The notes under the pieces are model-generated. The model saw nothing but the letters and a program-made list of their open reading frames with translations. It did not search any database and was not told where the DNA came from. Made by a program: the position numbers and the translations under genes. Below, piece after piece: positions 1 to 5,843 of a DNA stretch of 6,363 nucleotides. Source of the stretch: SAR202 cluster bacterium (GTDB lineage: Bacteria > Chloroflexota > Dehalococcoidia > UBA3495); the NCBI GenBank assembly GCA_009392075.1, contig VFHG01000194.1, positions 1 to 6,363 on the forward strand. The letters are read 5' to 3'. Numbering within the stretch: the first letter of the stretch is position 1; every line of letters starts with the position of its first letter.

Positions 1-1
1 C

Positions 2-836
2 TTCTTAGTGATGGCTGTCTCTTTGATGATGGGGCCATTGCTGGTCGATCTGTCAGATGAATTCGATACGTCTCTGGCTGTGGCAGGTCAGTTCGCATCC
101 GCGAATTTCATAGGCTGGGCGATCATCGCACCACTGGTTGGTCCGATATCAGATTCCTACGGAAGACGACCCATAGCCCTTACAGGGCTTGGACTCATCA
201 CTCTGGGTCTAATGGTATCTGCCGTATCAGCAAATTACGAGATGATGTTTGCCTTCCGCATCGTAACAGGCTTAAGGGTCAGGGATGCTCCCGCCCAACA
301 GCGGAAATGTGGCCCAGCGCACGGTGTACTTCGCTACGCTTAGTTACCTAGCAGCCTATCTCACGGAGGAATACGGACTGAGCACCGAGGAAACTGTTCT
401 GCCCCTGGTGTTGGTCGGGATAGGCGCTATCGCCGGTGCGTTTGCCGGAGGAATAGTGGCCGGGCGCCCCAGCCGGCTTGGCACGACTATGTTCTGTTTC
501 TTGGGAGGAGGGATTGCTTCGGTCATACTGTTCTCTGCAGGGTTATCCGAGTGGCTCGTAATAGCGTTGGCCTTGGGTGTCGCTTGTTTTTTCAGCGTTG
601 GCTGGCCAATCCTGACCACCCGATTGACCGAACTCTCGGAGTCGTCAACCGCTACAGCTCTCCGCTTCTGGGCCACTAGCAATCAACTGGGGGCGATTGG
701 AGGCTCTGCCATCGGAGGACTGGCACTAGCTCTCGGCGGATTTTCCATGGTTGGAGTAGTGTGTTTGCTAGCGGCCATCGTAGCCGCGGCTATCCTGGGT
801 CTAAAAGTACCTGAATCCCCGGATTTCACTAGATAA
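2..836 (+). pseudogene. MFS transporter, internally deleted and frameshifted
   Basis: Remnant of a 12-helix major facilitator superfamily permease of the inner membrane; substrate unknown. The first frame is open to the window edge, so the true start probably lies upstream. It encodes TM1, TM2, the family motif A between TM2 and TM3 (GPISDSYGRRP), TM3 and the beginning of TM4 (FRIVTGL, ending near 270). Family-like sequence then resumes in another frame near 276-285 (NVAQRTVYFATLSYL) and gives six hydrophobic segments that fit TM7-12, ending at TAA 834-836. The rest of TM4, TM5, TM6 and the central loop are missing. About 270 residues remain, against roughly 400 for the family. A net frame change at the junction leaves the first frame reading nonsense to 343. 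I infer one deletion of about 100 codons. No functional transporter can be made from this copy. Confidence 0.85.
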
Positions 837-1039
837 ACTCAGACTGGCCAGTACACTCGTAAAGATTAATTCCGATTCCCTCGACTTTTTGAACCCCGGT
901 GGTTTAGTCTGCGCTTACACACAGGGACGCTAAACATTTCACTTGCTAACTTTAAATACCCATAAGTAGAAACTCGATCGCAAGTACGCTTGGCATGATA
1001 CCCCTACCCGATACATACCAAGACATCTATGAATTCCTT

Positions 1040-1046
1040 GGGGAGG
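1040..1046 (+). promoter_or_regulatory. Shine-Dalgarno site that decides the GMC start
   Basis: GGGGAGG ends 9 bases before ATG 1056. An in-frame ATG at 1029 lies upstream of this site and has no comparable site of its own, and the extra residues it would add (MNSLGRQSI) are not family-like. The start at 1056 is therefore preferred. The 837-1039 gap between the MFS remnant and this site shows no convincing promoter or terminator. Confidence 0.7.
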
Positions 1047-1055
1047 CAATCAATC

Positions 1056-2597
1056 ATGAAGTACGACCATATAGTCGTTGGTGGAGGGACCGCCGGTTGT
1101 ATCGTGGCCACCAGATTATCGGAAGACCCAGCCCGTTCGGTCTTGTTGCTAGAAGCGGGACCAGAATACCCGGACTTTGAACAATTACCCGACTCGTTGA
1201 AATACGGTTGGGGCATGCTAAACCTCGAGGCTAGGAAATCGGGCGGCCCATTCAACTGGTCGTTCACCGGTACGGCCACCCCTCACCAACCGGAGCCGAT
1301 GCCGGTGCCGCGGGGAAAGGCCATGGGCGGCACGAGTGCAATCAACGGCCAGACTTTTATCCGTGGGGCTCCTGAGGATTTCGACACTTGGGCGTCTTGG
1401 GGCAATTACGAATGGTCATATGTACATTGCCTGCCGTACTTCCGGAAGCTCGAAAGAGACGAAGATTATTCCGGAGATTTCCACGGCACAGAGGGACCTG
1501 TACCGGTCCGGCGTCACCATCGGGGAACCTGGCCACCGGCCCAAGAAGCGTTCTATCAAGCGTGCATCGCAGCCGGCTACCCAGATAATCCTGACGTCCA
1601 CGAGGCTGACTCCACTGGCGTCAGCCTCCGGGCCGAAAACAACATTGACGGGATACGAATGAGCATGGCCCTCGCCTATCTCGACCCCAGTCGCTACCGC
1701 ATCAACTTGACCGTTAAGGCTAGGGTTCAGGCGTTGAAGGTCATCTTCTCCGGCAACCGGGCCACGGGACTGGAGGTGGAGAGCGGTGGCGAGCGCTTCA
1801 TTGTAGAAGGCGACGAGATTATCTTGTGCGCTGGAGCGATAGGCTCACCTCAAATATTGATGCTTTCAGGCGTCGGCCCTGCCGATCATCTGGCGGAGAT
1901 TGGCATACCGGTGGTGGCCAACCGCCCCGGTGTTGGGCAAAATATGCGTGATCACCCAAACGTGACTGTGAAGTTCACGGTGAAAGAAGGGCTCTACGAC
2001 GACCCAAACGGGATGAGAGCGCTTCGCCTCAGGTTCAGTGCCACCGGCTCCAAAACTCCCAACGACATGATCCTTTCACCAGCCTCAATGAACACCGTTA
2101 TCAAGGAGGGCGACAACCCAAGTCATACCATCAATTGTGGACTGTACCTGGCGATAGGAAAGGGTGAACTTCGACTAACTTCGGCTGACCCTCGCAGACA
2201 ACCCCGCATGGACTACCATTACCTTGAGGACCCTTGGGACCGAGAGCGCCTGCGGGAAGCAGTCCGAAAGTGCGTTGACCTTTTGAAAGGCCCGGCGTAT
2301 TTCGGGATCATTGAAGAACGGACCGCTCCTCTTGACTCCGACCTGGTTTCGGACCAGTCTCTGGACGACTGGCTGCTCAAAAATGTGAGTTCTTCTTTCC
2401 ACATTTCTGGTACCTGCAAGATGGGACCGGATACCGACGGGGGAGCTGTGGTCGACCAGCATCTGAATGTGCGCGGAGTGGAAGGACTAAGAGTGGTAGA
2501 CGCTTCGGTTATGCCCGACGTGGTCCGTGCCAACACCAACGTCACTACGATGATGATTGCCGAACGCGCCGCAGATTTTATCCGCGAAGGTAGATAG
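1056..2597 (+). CDS. GMC family FAD-dependent oxidoreductase (choline/alcohol dehydrogenase type)
   Basis: Flavoenzyme of the glucose-methanol-choline family, which oxidises an alcohol to a carbonyl using FAD. At 513 residues it matches the usual 500-560. Numbered from ATG 1056, the N-terminal Rossmann dinucleotide motif GGGTAG is at about 9-14 and the ribose-binding acidic residue at the end of strand 2 is in LLLEAG (E33). The first family signature lies around GKAMGGTSAINGQTF (88-101) and the second is GAIGSPQILMLSGVG (260-274). The catalytic pair is His449 (in SSFHISGTCKMG) and Asn495 (in ANTNVTTMM), the His-Asn arrangement of the choline dehydrogenase/oxidase branch. No signal peptide or membrane segment is seen, so it is probably cytoplasmic. 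The frame is uninterrupted and all key residues are present, unlike its neighbours. The substrate cannot be named: choline, a polyethylene-glycol-like alcohol or another alcohol are all possible. No partner aldehyde dehydrogenase is in the window. Confidence 0.93.
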   Translation: MKYDHIVVGGGTAGCIVATRLSEDPARSVLLLEAGPEYPDFEQLPDSLKYGWGMLNLEARKSGGPFNWSFTGTATPHQPEPMPVPRGKAMGGTSAINGQTFIRGAPEDFDTWASWGNYEWSYVHCLPYFRKLERDEDYSGDFHGTEGPVPVRRHHRGTWPPAQEAFYQACIAAGYPDNPDVHEADSTGVSLRAENNIDGIRMSMALAYLDPSRYRINLTVKARVQALKVIFSGNRATGLEVESGGERFIVEGDEIILCAGAIGSPQILMLSGVGPADHLAEIGIPVVANRPGVGQNMRDHPNVTVKFTVKEGLYDDPNGMRALRLRFSATGSKTPNDMILSPASMNTVIKEGDNPSHTINCGLYLAIGKGELRLTSADPRRQPRMDYHYLEDPWDRERLREAVRKCVDLLKGPAYFGIIEERTAPLDSDLVSDQSLDDWLLKNVSSSFHISGTCKMGPDTDGGAVVDQHLNVRGVEGLRVVDASVMPDVVRANTNVTTMMIAERAADFIREGR

Positions 2598-2838
2598 GCT
2601 GCCGCCGTCTATCGCGAATCTGGTTAACATACAGCCATTTATCAACAGATACGTCCGAGGCGGGTTGAATCTTTCAAACAACTTGTTGACGGTTTTACCT
2701 CCTGAGTTAATATCAGCTTTTGAGGCGGAAGAAATATGTTGGGGGAAAGAATCAGATGAGAGCTTAGTGACGATTTTTAACAGAGATGGATTGCGTAATC
2801 CCTATAAATTAGATCTCTCCGGAAACCCTCTCCGATAG
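2590..2838 (+). pseudogene. Leucine-rich repeat protein fragment (5' truncated)
   Basis: Bacterial LRR remnant; such repeats usually mediate protein binding. LRR-like sequence begins almost at the GMC stop codon with LPPSIANLVNI. It continues with a good repeat unit, LNLSNNLLTVLPPEL, then a non-repeat stretch (about 20 residues, rich in E, D and S), and ends with the capping-like LDLSGNPL before TAG 2836-2838. The frame technically opens at ATG 2557 inside the GMC gene, but residues there are only GMC sequence read out of frame, so this is not a real start. Two to three repeats are too few for a stable LRR domain, so the 5' portion has been lost. The abrupt start at the end of an intact gene suggests a deletion or recombination endpoint. 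Confidence 0.65.
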
Positions 2839-3036
2839 TGGGAGATGTGTGAATCCGGAGAACACACCCGGATGGCGGAAGAGGCTTACAGAGGTCACGC
2901 TTATACCGAGTCACAATCTACAGAAGATCTAGATGGGTTCGATAGGAGTACCATTCGGACTCTGTATAAGCTAAAAGCTTGCCATTTTTGCGGGTTTGAG
3001 ATGAAGCGTAGGAAACATGGATTCTTACTAACTTAA
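2839..3036 (+). CDS. Short ORF with CHFCG...HGF C-terminal tail, possibly a gene remnant
   Basis: Family not recognised. It lies in the same frame as the LRR fragment and is separated from it only by TAG 2836-2838. Its first ATG is 2845 (63 residues). GGAG immediately abuts that ATG, which is too close for a good ribosome site, so independent translation is doubtful. Most of the sequence is hydrophilic and without motifs. The end is distinctive: a CxxC pair (CHFC), then G, basic residues and HGFLLT before TAA 3034-3036. Only one Cys pair is visible, half of a zinc ribbon. The same tail recurs at 5731-5787 with conservative changes, so the last 18 codons probably were coding in an ancestor. 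It may be the last exon-like piece of the broken gene upstream, a small zinc protein, or part of a mobile segment. Confidence 0.4.
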   Translation, partial: WEMCESGEHTRMAEEAYRGHAYTESQSTEDLDGFDRSTIRTLYKLKACHFCGFEMKRRKHGFLLT

Positions 3037-3042
3037 GACGAT
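2980..3042 (+). repeat. Copy A of 63-bp CHxCG...HGF tail repeat
   Basis: Ungapped alignment with 5731-5793 gives 48 identical bases of 63 by manual count. The match runs from the TGC of CHFCG through the TAA stop and six bases beyond, then ends abruptly. Within the codons 11 of 18 residues are identical (C, H, C, G, R, R, H, G, F, L, T), and four substitutions are silent (CGT/CGC, CAT/CAC, TTC/TTT, TTA/CTA). Confidence 0.7.
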
Positions 3043-3054
3043 ACTGAATATAAT
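3022..3054 (+). promoter_or_regulatory. Candidate sigma-70-type promoter for the isochorismatase-like gene
   Basis: A perfect TATAAT lies at 3049-3054, just after the stop codon of the preceding ORF. Possible -35 elements (TTCTTA 3022-3027, TTACTA 3025-3030) match the consensus poorly. Transcription would begin near 3061 and give a leader of about 60 bases before the start codon. Confidence 0.4.
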
Positions 3055-3066
3055 ACCTGAAGGTTA

Positions 3067-3097
3067 TTGGGTGTTTAAGCAAGTCGTACAACACCAA
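3067..3097 (+). promoter_or_regulatory. Dyad in the leader of the isochorismatase-like gene
   Basis: TTGGGTGTT (3067-3075) pairs with AACACCAA (3090-3097): eight base pairs with one bulged G and a 14-base loop. It sits between the TATAAT box and the ribosome binding site. It could be an operator for a local repressor or an RNA hairpin affecting translation. There is no T-run after it, so it is not an intrinsic terminator. Confidence 0.3.
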
Positions 3098-3119
3098 GCC
3101 CGATATTGCGGAGATAATG

Positions 3120-3803
3120 ATGCACCACTTGAACATCGATCCCTGGTTCGTGGACAAGGCAAAGCAGATCCGCGACGGTCGGCTCAATGCCTATGACAAG
3201 CTAGATGCACGTAAGACGGCCCTCGTAGTGGTTGACATGCAGAATTATTTCGTCGCCGACGGCATGCCGGCCTGTGCGCCTCAGGCGCGAACGATCGTGC
3301 CCAACATTAACCGCCTGGCCCAGGCAACGAGGATGGCTGGCGGGACGGTGATCTGGATCCAGACCGAAGCGCTCACTGCAGACCCTCAGGACTGGGCCAA
3401 CCGCAAGGAAGCGACGAGCGCCTCAGGGTGGGCAAAGCGTCAATCGCTTTTATCAAAGTGCGGCGACGGATTTCCGATCTACTCCACCTGCGCAGTGTTG
3501 CCGGAGGACAAAATCGCGATCAAGTACCGCTACTCAGCGTTCATTCCGTACCCATCAGAACTAGATGGCATGCTCCGTAAGCTAGGCATCGACACCCTGC
3601 TCGTCACCGGCGTTGCCACCAGCACGTGTTGCGAGTCGACCGCACGTGACGCCGCTATGTGGGGCTACCGCACTGTGATGGTCGCAGACGGCAACGCCGA
3701 CCAGACGGATGCGCTGCACAATCACACGCTGGGCAAATTTCTGGTGACCTTCGGCGATGTCCAGTCGACCGACGATTTGGTCGCAAAATTGGGGTGTGAG
3801 TAG
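3120..3803 (+). CDS. Isochorismatase-family cysteine hydrolase
   Basis: Cytoplasmic amidohydrolase-type enzyme of the isochorismatase/nicotinamidase superfamily (alpha/beta Rossmann-like fold) that cleaves an amide or vinyl-ether bond through a Cys nucleophile. Counted from ATG 3120 (227 residues), the triad is Asp39 in LVVVDMQNYF, Lys135 in IAIKYRYSAF and Cys170 in TSTCCESTARDA. The cis-peptide region preceding the Cys is GVAT. The end, SDGN-like then FGDVQST, also matches the family. The N-terminal 30 residues extend beyond the core, as in many soluble members. Two adjacent ATGs exist (3117, 3120). GCGGAG ends at 3113, giving 6 bases of spacing to 3120 and only 3 to 3117, so 3120 is preferred. 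The gene is intact and has its own candidate promoter and leader dyad. The substrate is not predictable: N-carbamoylsarcosine-, ureidoacrylate- or nicotinamide-like amides are all possible. Confidence 0.93.
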   Translation: MHHLNIDPWFVDKAKQIRDGRLNAYDKLDARKTALVVVDMQNYFVADGMPACAPQARTIVPNINRLAQATRMAGGTVIWIQTEALTADPQDWANRKEATSASGWAKRQSLLSKCGDGFPIYSTCAVLPEDKIAIKYRYSAFIPYPSELDGMLRKLGIDTLLVTGVATSTCCESTARDAAMWGYRTVMVADGNADQTDALHNHTLGKFLVTFGDVQSTDDLVAKLGCE

Positions 3804-3891
3804 AAGGAATCTTCTTTGCCGACATGAAATTCAGTTTACAACTTTGAGACTAGAAAACACGCATCTCTTCGGCTTCGGGGCGGAACCGCCA

Positions 3892-4326
3892 TTAAAAAAG
3901 CCCCCTATTCGGTAAATATTCTTCTTCGCTGTCAGTGATGTCTATCGGCGGGCCATACTGGTTCGCCATTTCAGAGGGAATAAGATATTCCGTGTAGGGC
4001 TTGCCGAATTCATCAATTACGGAGAGTCCCTTATCGATTTCTGGAACGTTAGACCTATATCTGCTGAAGTGCGGCAAGGAACTGCGCCCCCATAACCCCA
4101 TACGGACAGTGGTGTCCAGTTGCTGGACGACTTCATCTGGGATTTCTAGTAAGAGCAATCTGCCTTCATAGCCATCCAACGGAACGTCGTTAAACCACAC
4201 GGCTTTGATTTCCGGAATCTGGTCGTAGAACCCAAGATTTGTCCCTGTCGGGTCGGCTCTATCTTTGAAGCCGTCTCTCAAAATCGACGTTGCGGCTTCC
4301 TTGCGGGTTCGGTGAAACAATCTCAT
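3892..4326 (-). CDS. Small protein with possible ADP-ribosyltransferase-like fold
   Basis: No named family is recognised with certainty. The 144-residue product begins LFHRT followed by a helix and ILRDGFKD. This resembles the first strand and helix of ART-fold proteins such as the DarT, RNA 2'-phosphotransferase and RES groups, where a His or Arg there contacts NAD. It continues with VWFNDVPLDGYEG, a hydrophobic strand LLLLEIP, and a C-terminal strand EYLIPSEMAN whose Glu113 could be the catalytic acid. His5, Arg6 and Glu113 are therefore candidate active-site residues; this is inference from pattern only. No signal peptide or membrane segment is seen, and the C-terminus is acidic (DSEEEY). 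The start is well supported by GGAGG six bases upstream. The gene overlaps the end of the KOW gene and is likely co-transcribed with it. It could be a toxin-like or RNA-modifying enzyme, or a non-enzymatic relative. Confidence 0.75.
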   Translation of the reverse strand: MRLFHRTRKEAATSILRDGFKDRADPTGTNLGFYDQIPEIKAVWFNDVPLDGYEGRLLLLEIPDEVVQQLDTTVRMGLWGRSSLPHFSRYRSNVPEIDKGLSVIDEFGKPYTEYLIPSEMANQYGPPIDITDSEEEYLPNRGLF

Positions 4327-4525
4327 TGAGTGCCTCCACTTGGTTAACGTTGATGGTAATCACCAAATCGTTGTCCAGCAACACATGATGGCAGGGCGTA
4401 TGGTCTATAGGGAAGTCGACGCTCCGCTGGAACACATTTGAGTCCACGGTGCCGGTCGCGCCTTTATGCTTGCCGGAGATAATCTGCACCCGGTCGCCGC
4501 GGCTGAATCGATAGTGGAAACCCAT
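4259..4525 (-). CDS. KOW-motif protein
   Basis: An 88-residue protein whose core is a KOW motif at about residues 7-35: FSRGDRVQIISGKHKG followed by ATGTVDSN. KOW domains are small beta-barrels that bind RNA or ribosomal and transcription proteins (RplX, NusG). This is not RplX or NusG: it is shorter than NusG, lacks the rest of those proteins, and sits outside any ribosomal cluster. The middle (CHHVLLDNDLVITINVNQVEAL) gives alternating strands that complete a barrel. The last 20 or so residues (after VEALN) are encoded where the downstream gene is also coding, a 68-base overlap. That tail may be a read-on caused by loss of an original stop. The ribosome site before ATG 4525 is poor (AGGG almost touching the start), so an alternative start is possible. 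Confidence 0.75.
   Translation of the reverse strand: MGFHYRFSRGDRVQIISGKHKGATGTVDSNVFQRSVDFPIDHTPCHHVLLDNDLVITINVNQVEALNEIVSPNPQGSRNVDFERRLQR
4333..4337 (-). promoter_or_regulatory. Shine-Dalgarno site of the ART-like gene, inside the KOW gene
   Basis: Minus-strand GGAGG (CCTCC on the plus strand) lies six bases before the ATG at 4326-4324. It fixes the start of the ART-like gene within the end of the upstream KOW gene, as expected for two genes on one messenger. Confidence 0.7.
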
Positions 4526-4615
4526 GCCCTGGAACGTATGGGATTGACGTGGGTTGGCGCAAGAAAAGCCTGTCAGTTAGTATTCGCCAATCCTATATCT
4601 GATCTGGAGAACACT

Positions 4616-4908
4616 ATGCTATTCCATGTAAAAGCCCAACATGACAATGTAACCTGCGAAGGGGCAAGGCGGGCAAGGGGCGAAGATGTAGCCCCACTGA
4701 GAGATGGCTCGAAGGGAATGACAAGGTGGAGGTGCTAACTGCATTGGGCTATATATCGGAGCATAGGTATTACGCAATAGTAGAGTCCTATGATCACTCT
4801 GCTGTAAATCAGCTTATGCAAGGCCATGTTTTCAATGGTTCGGTTGAAATTCTGCCGTGTCTCGATTTGATGGAGCGGAGGAAAGGTCGGGGAGAATGGG
4901 GCAAGTAA
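4616..4908 (+). pseudogene. Small alpha/beta orphan protein, single frameshift
   Basis: The function is not known. The start MLFHVKAQHDNVTC is like small ferredoxin-like dimeric proteins of the DUF3303/muconolactone-isomerase type. The second half, in another frame, continues VEVLTALGYISEHRYYAIVE, then a helix SAVNQLMQG and strand GSVEILP, which completes that layout. The first frame runs from ATG 4616 (GGAG at 4606-4609, six bases before) to a stop at 4736-4738. The second frame reads coherently from about 4699 (RWLEGNDKVEV) to TAA 4906-4908. Loss of one base near 4697-4704 explains both; restored, the protein would be 97 residues. A 9-bp tandem (GGGCAAGG at 4662-4669 and 4671-4678) lies just before and may be a slippage-prone region. 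A weak promoter (TTGGCG 4554, TAGTAT 4578) could precede it. It is divergent from the KOW gene. It could still be intact in the organism if this is a sequencing error. Confidence 0.65.
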
Positions 4909-4971
4909 TTACCCCGCTGTCGTCCCCGACGCTGCCGAGGAGCGAAAAGCCTCGTTTGATATTAGCTCTGA

Positions 4972-5124
4972 TGTAGCCGGCGTCTTAGCCTATTCGATCT
5001 TGACTGTCAGCAGATTACATTTACTGGCTTTCAAGTTCTTCCCTCCGACCCTCATGGATTTGATGGAAATAACAATCGCATTGGCTATGAAAGCAAAATC
5101 ATTTCTCGAACCTGGAGCGGTTAA
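4972..5124 (+). pseudogene. Possible degenerate excalibur-like remnant
   Basis: This frame has no start codon and is open only between stops at 4969-4971 and 5122-5124. It contains LPSDPHGFDGNNNRIGYES, which resembles the excalibur calcium-binding pattern (LDxDxDGxxCE) preceded by a PSDP-type linker. Asp is replaced by Asn at two binding positions, and the conserved Cys is Tyr. A second frame across this stretch is open for 100 codons (4871-5173) but shows nothing recognisable. The assignment rests on one short motif and is weak. Confidence 0.22.
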
Positions 5125-5183
5125 TGGGCAAGTTCTTGTGTATATACGATTTGATCTGAAGCATCGGAGGTAGGGGGCACGCT

Positions 5184-5708
5184 ATGGCGGGAAGCATGGA
5201 AAGGATGGATAGGCATATCGACTAAGTCTGTGATTGCGCGAGCAGCGATAAGTGCACACACTTAGATCTATGCGGGAAACCGATGGAGGTGAAAAACGGA
5301 AAATTCGGTCAATTCAAAGCCTGCACCGGTCCCCCTGATTGTCACAATACAAAGCCGATCCTACATACTATAGGAGTCCTTTGCCCTAAACTTGAATGTC
5401 AAGGCGAACTCGTAGAGCGTCAGGCCAGGGGCAGGGGCCGCTCTTTCTTCTACTGCGCCAACTATCCCTACTGCGATTTCATATTAAACCTGCGGCCGCT
5501 CGCTACGCCATGCATTAAGTGCGGAAGATTGATGGTCCAGAAAAACCATAACGATGCCGCATATACTTCGTGTTCTTGGCAAGTGCCCCAAAAGAATATT
5601 GATTACCAAGGTAGCCCTGTATGCCCTCAATGTGGTGGTGTATTTACACAACAAAGCGGCGCAATCTACAAATGCGCAACTTGTGGTTATTTGACGGGCG
5701 GCGGATAG
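5184..5708 (+). pseudogene. topA: Zinc-ribbon C-terminal remnant of DNA topoisomerase I
   Basis: Tail of a type IA topoisomerase without its catalytic part. The same frame holds, in order, SMERMDRHID (the linker seen before the zinc ribbons), TAA 5223-5225, VCDC, then LCGKPMEVKNGKFGQFKACT, and further ribbons. Cys positions counted from ATG 5283 are C14/C20, C34/C39, C58/C64, C77/C80, C97, C114/C117 and C131/C134. GELVERQARGRGRSFFYC and NYPYCDFI followed by LRPLATPCIKCG are characteristic of topoisomerase I ribbons. The third ribbon has lost one Cys of its second pair (only C97). Toprim, the active-site Tyr domain and the rest are absent upstream in every frame read. The stop at 5223 severs the first ribbon, and ATG 5283 lies inside that ribbon. 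An alternative is a stand-alone zinc-ribbon protein of YrdD type, but the linker and the stop favour decay. The essential topA must then be elsewhere. Confidence 0.75.
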
Positions 5709-5787
5709 ATATATCAGCGCTGAAACAACGTGCCATTATTGCGGGTGGGTGATCCAGCGCAGGCGACACGGATTTCTAGTGACTTAA
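5695..5787 (+). pseudogene. Second CHYCG...HGF tail fragment
   Basis: A short open stretch after the stop at 5692-5694, with no usable start codon, overlapping the end of the topoisomerase remnant in another frame. It ends TTCHYCGWVIQRRRHGFLVT then TAA 5785-5787. This is homologous to the end of the ORF at 2839-3036. It may be the true end of the adjacent zinc-ribbon gene displaced by a frameshift, or an independent fragment. One CxxC pair is visible. Confidence 0.5.
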
Positions 5788-5793
5788 GATGAT
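5731..5793 (+). repeat. Copy B of 63-bp CHxCG...HGF tail repeat
   Basis: Direct, ungapped counterpart of 2980-3042, about 76 percent identical by manual count. It includes the stop codon and the following GA-GAT bases. Differences fall largely at silent or conservative codon positions. Confidence 0.7.
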
Positions 5794-5843
5794 GAACCTT
5801 ATTCGCCTAGGAGACTCCCCAAAACCCCTAGAGAGGTGAACTG

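Noticed and set aside
356..682. Minus-strand open frame of 108 codons
   Set aside because: Lies antisense to the clear TM7-12 part of the MFS remnant and has no recognisable motif.
995..1180. Plus-strand frame beginning in the GMC leader
   Set aside because: No good ribosome site, and most of it is GMC sequence read out of frame.
2175..2681. Several minus-strand frames over the end of the GMC gene
   Set aside because: All are antisense to conserved GMC C-terminal sequence with the catalytic His and Asn.
2918..3187. Minus-strand 89-codon frame
   Set aside because: Covers the CHFCG tail, the promoter and the start of the hydrolase in antisense; no motif or ribosome site.
3868..3900. Possible intrinsic terminator: GGCG/CGCC hairpin next to an A-run after the isochorismatase-like gene
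   Set aside because: On the plus strand the hairpin is followed by A's, not T's. On the minus strand the T-run comes before the hairpin. Neither orientation fits.
4466..4615. Upstream extension of the small orphan's frame
   Set aside because: It runs antisense to the KOW gene start, while the real start with ribosome site is ATG 4616.
4871..5173. A 100-codon open stretch on the plus strand
   Set aside because: No early start codon, no recognisable sequence, and it overlaps a frame with a somewhat better motif.
5807..5831. CTAGG...CCTAG inverted repeat as a terminator or operator
   Set aside because: Only five base pairs, with no T-run and no gene clearly served by it.
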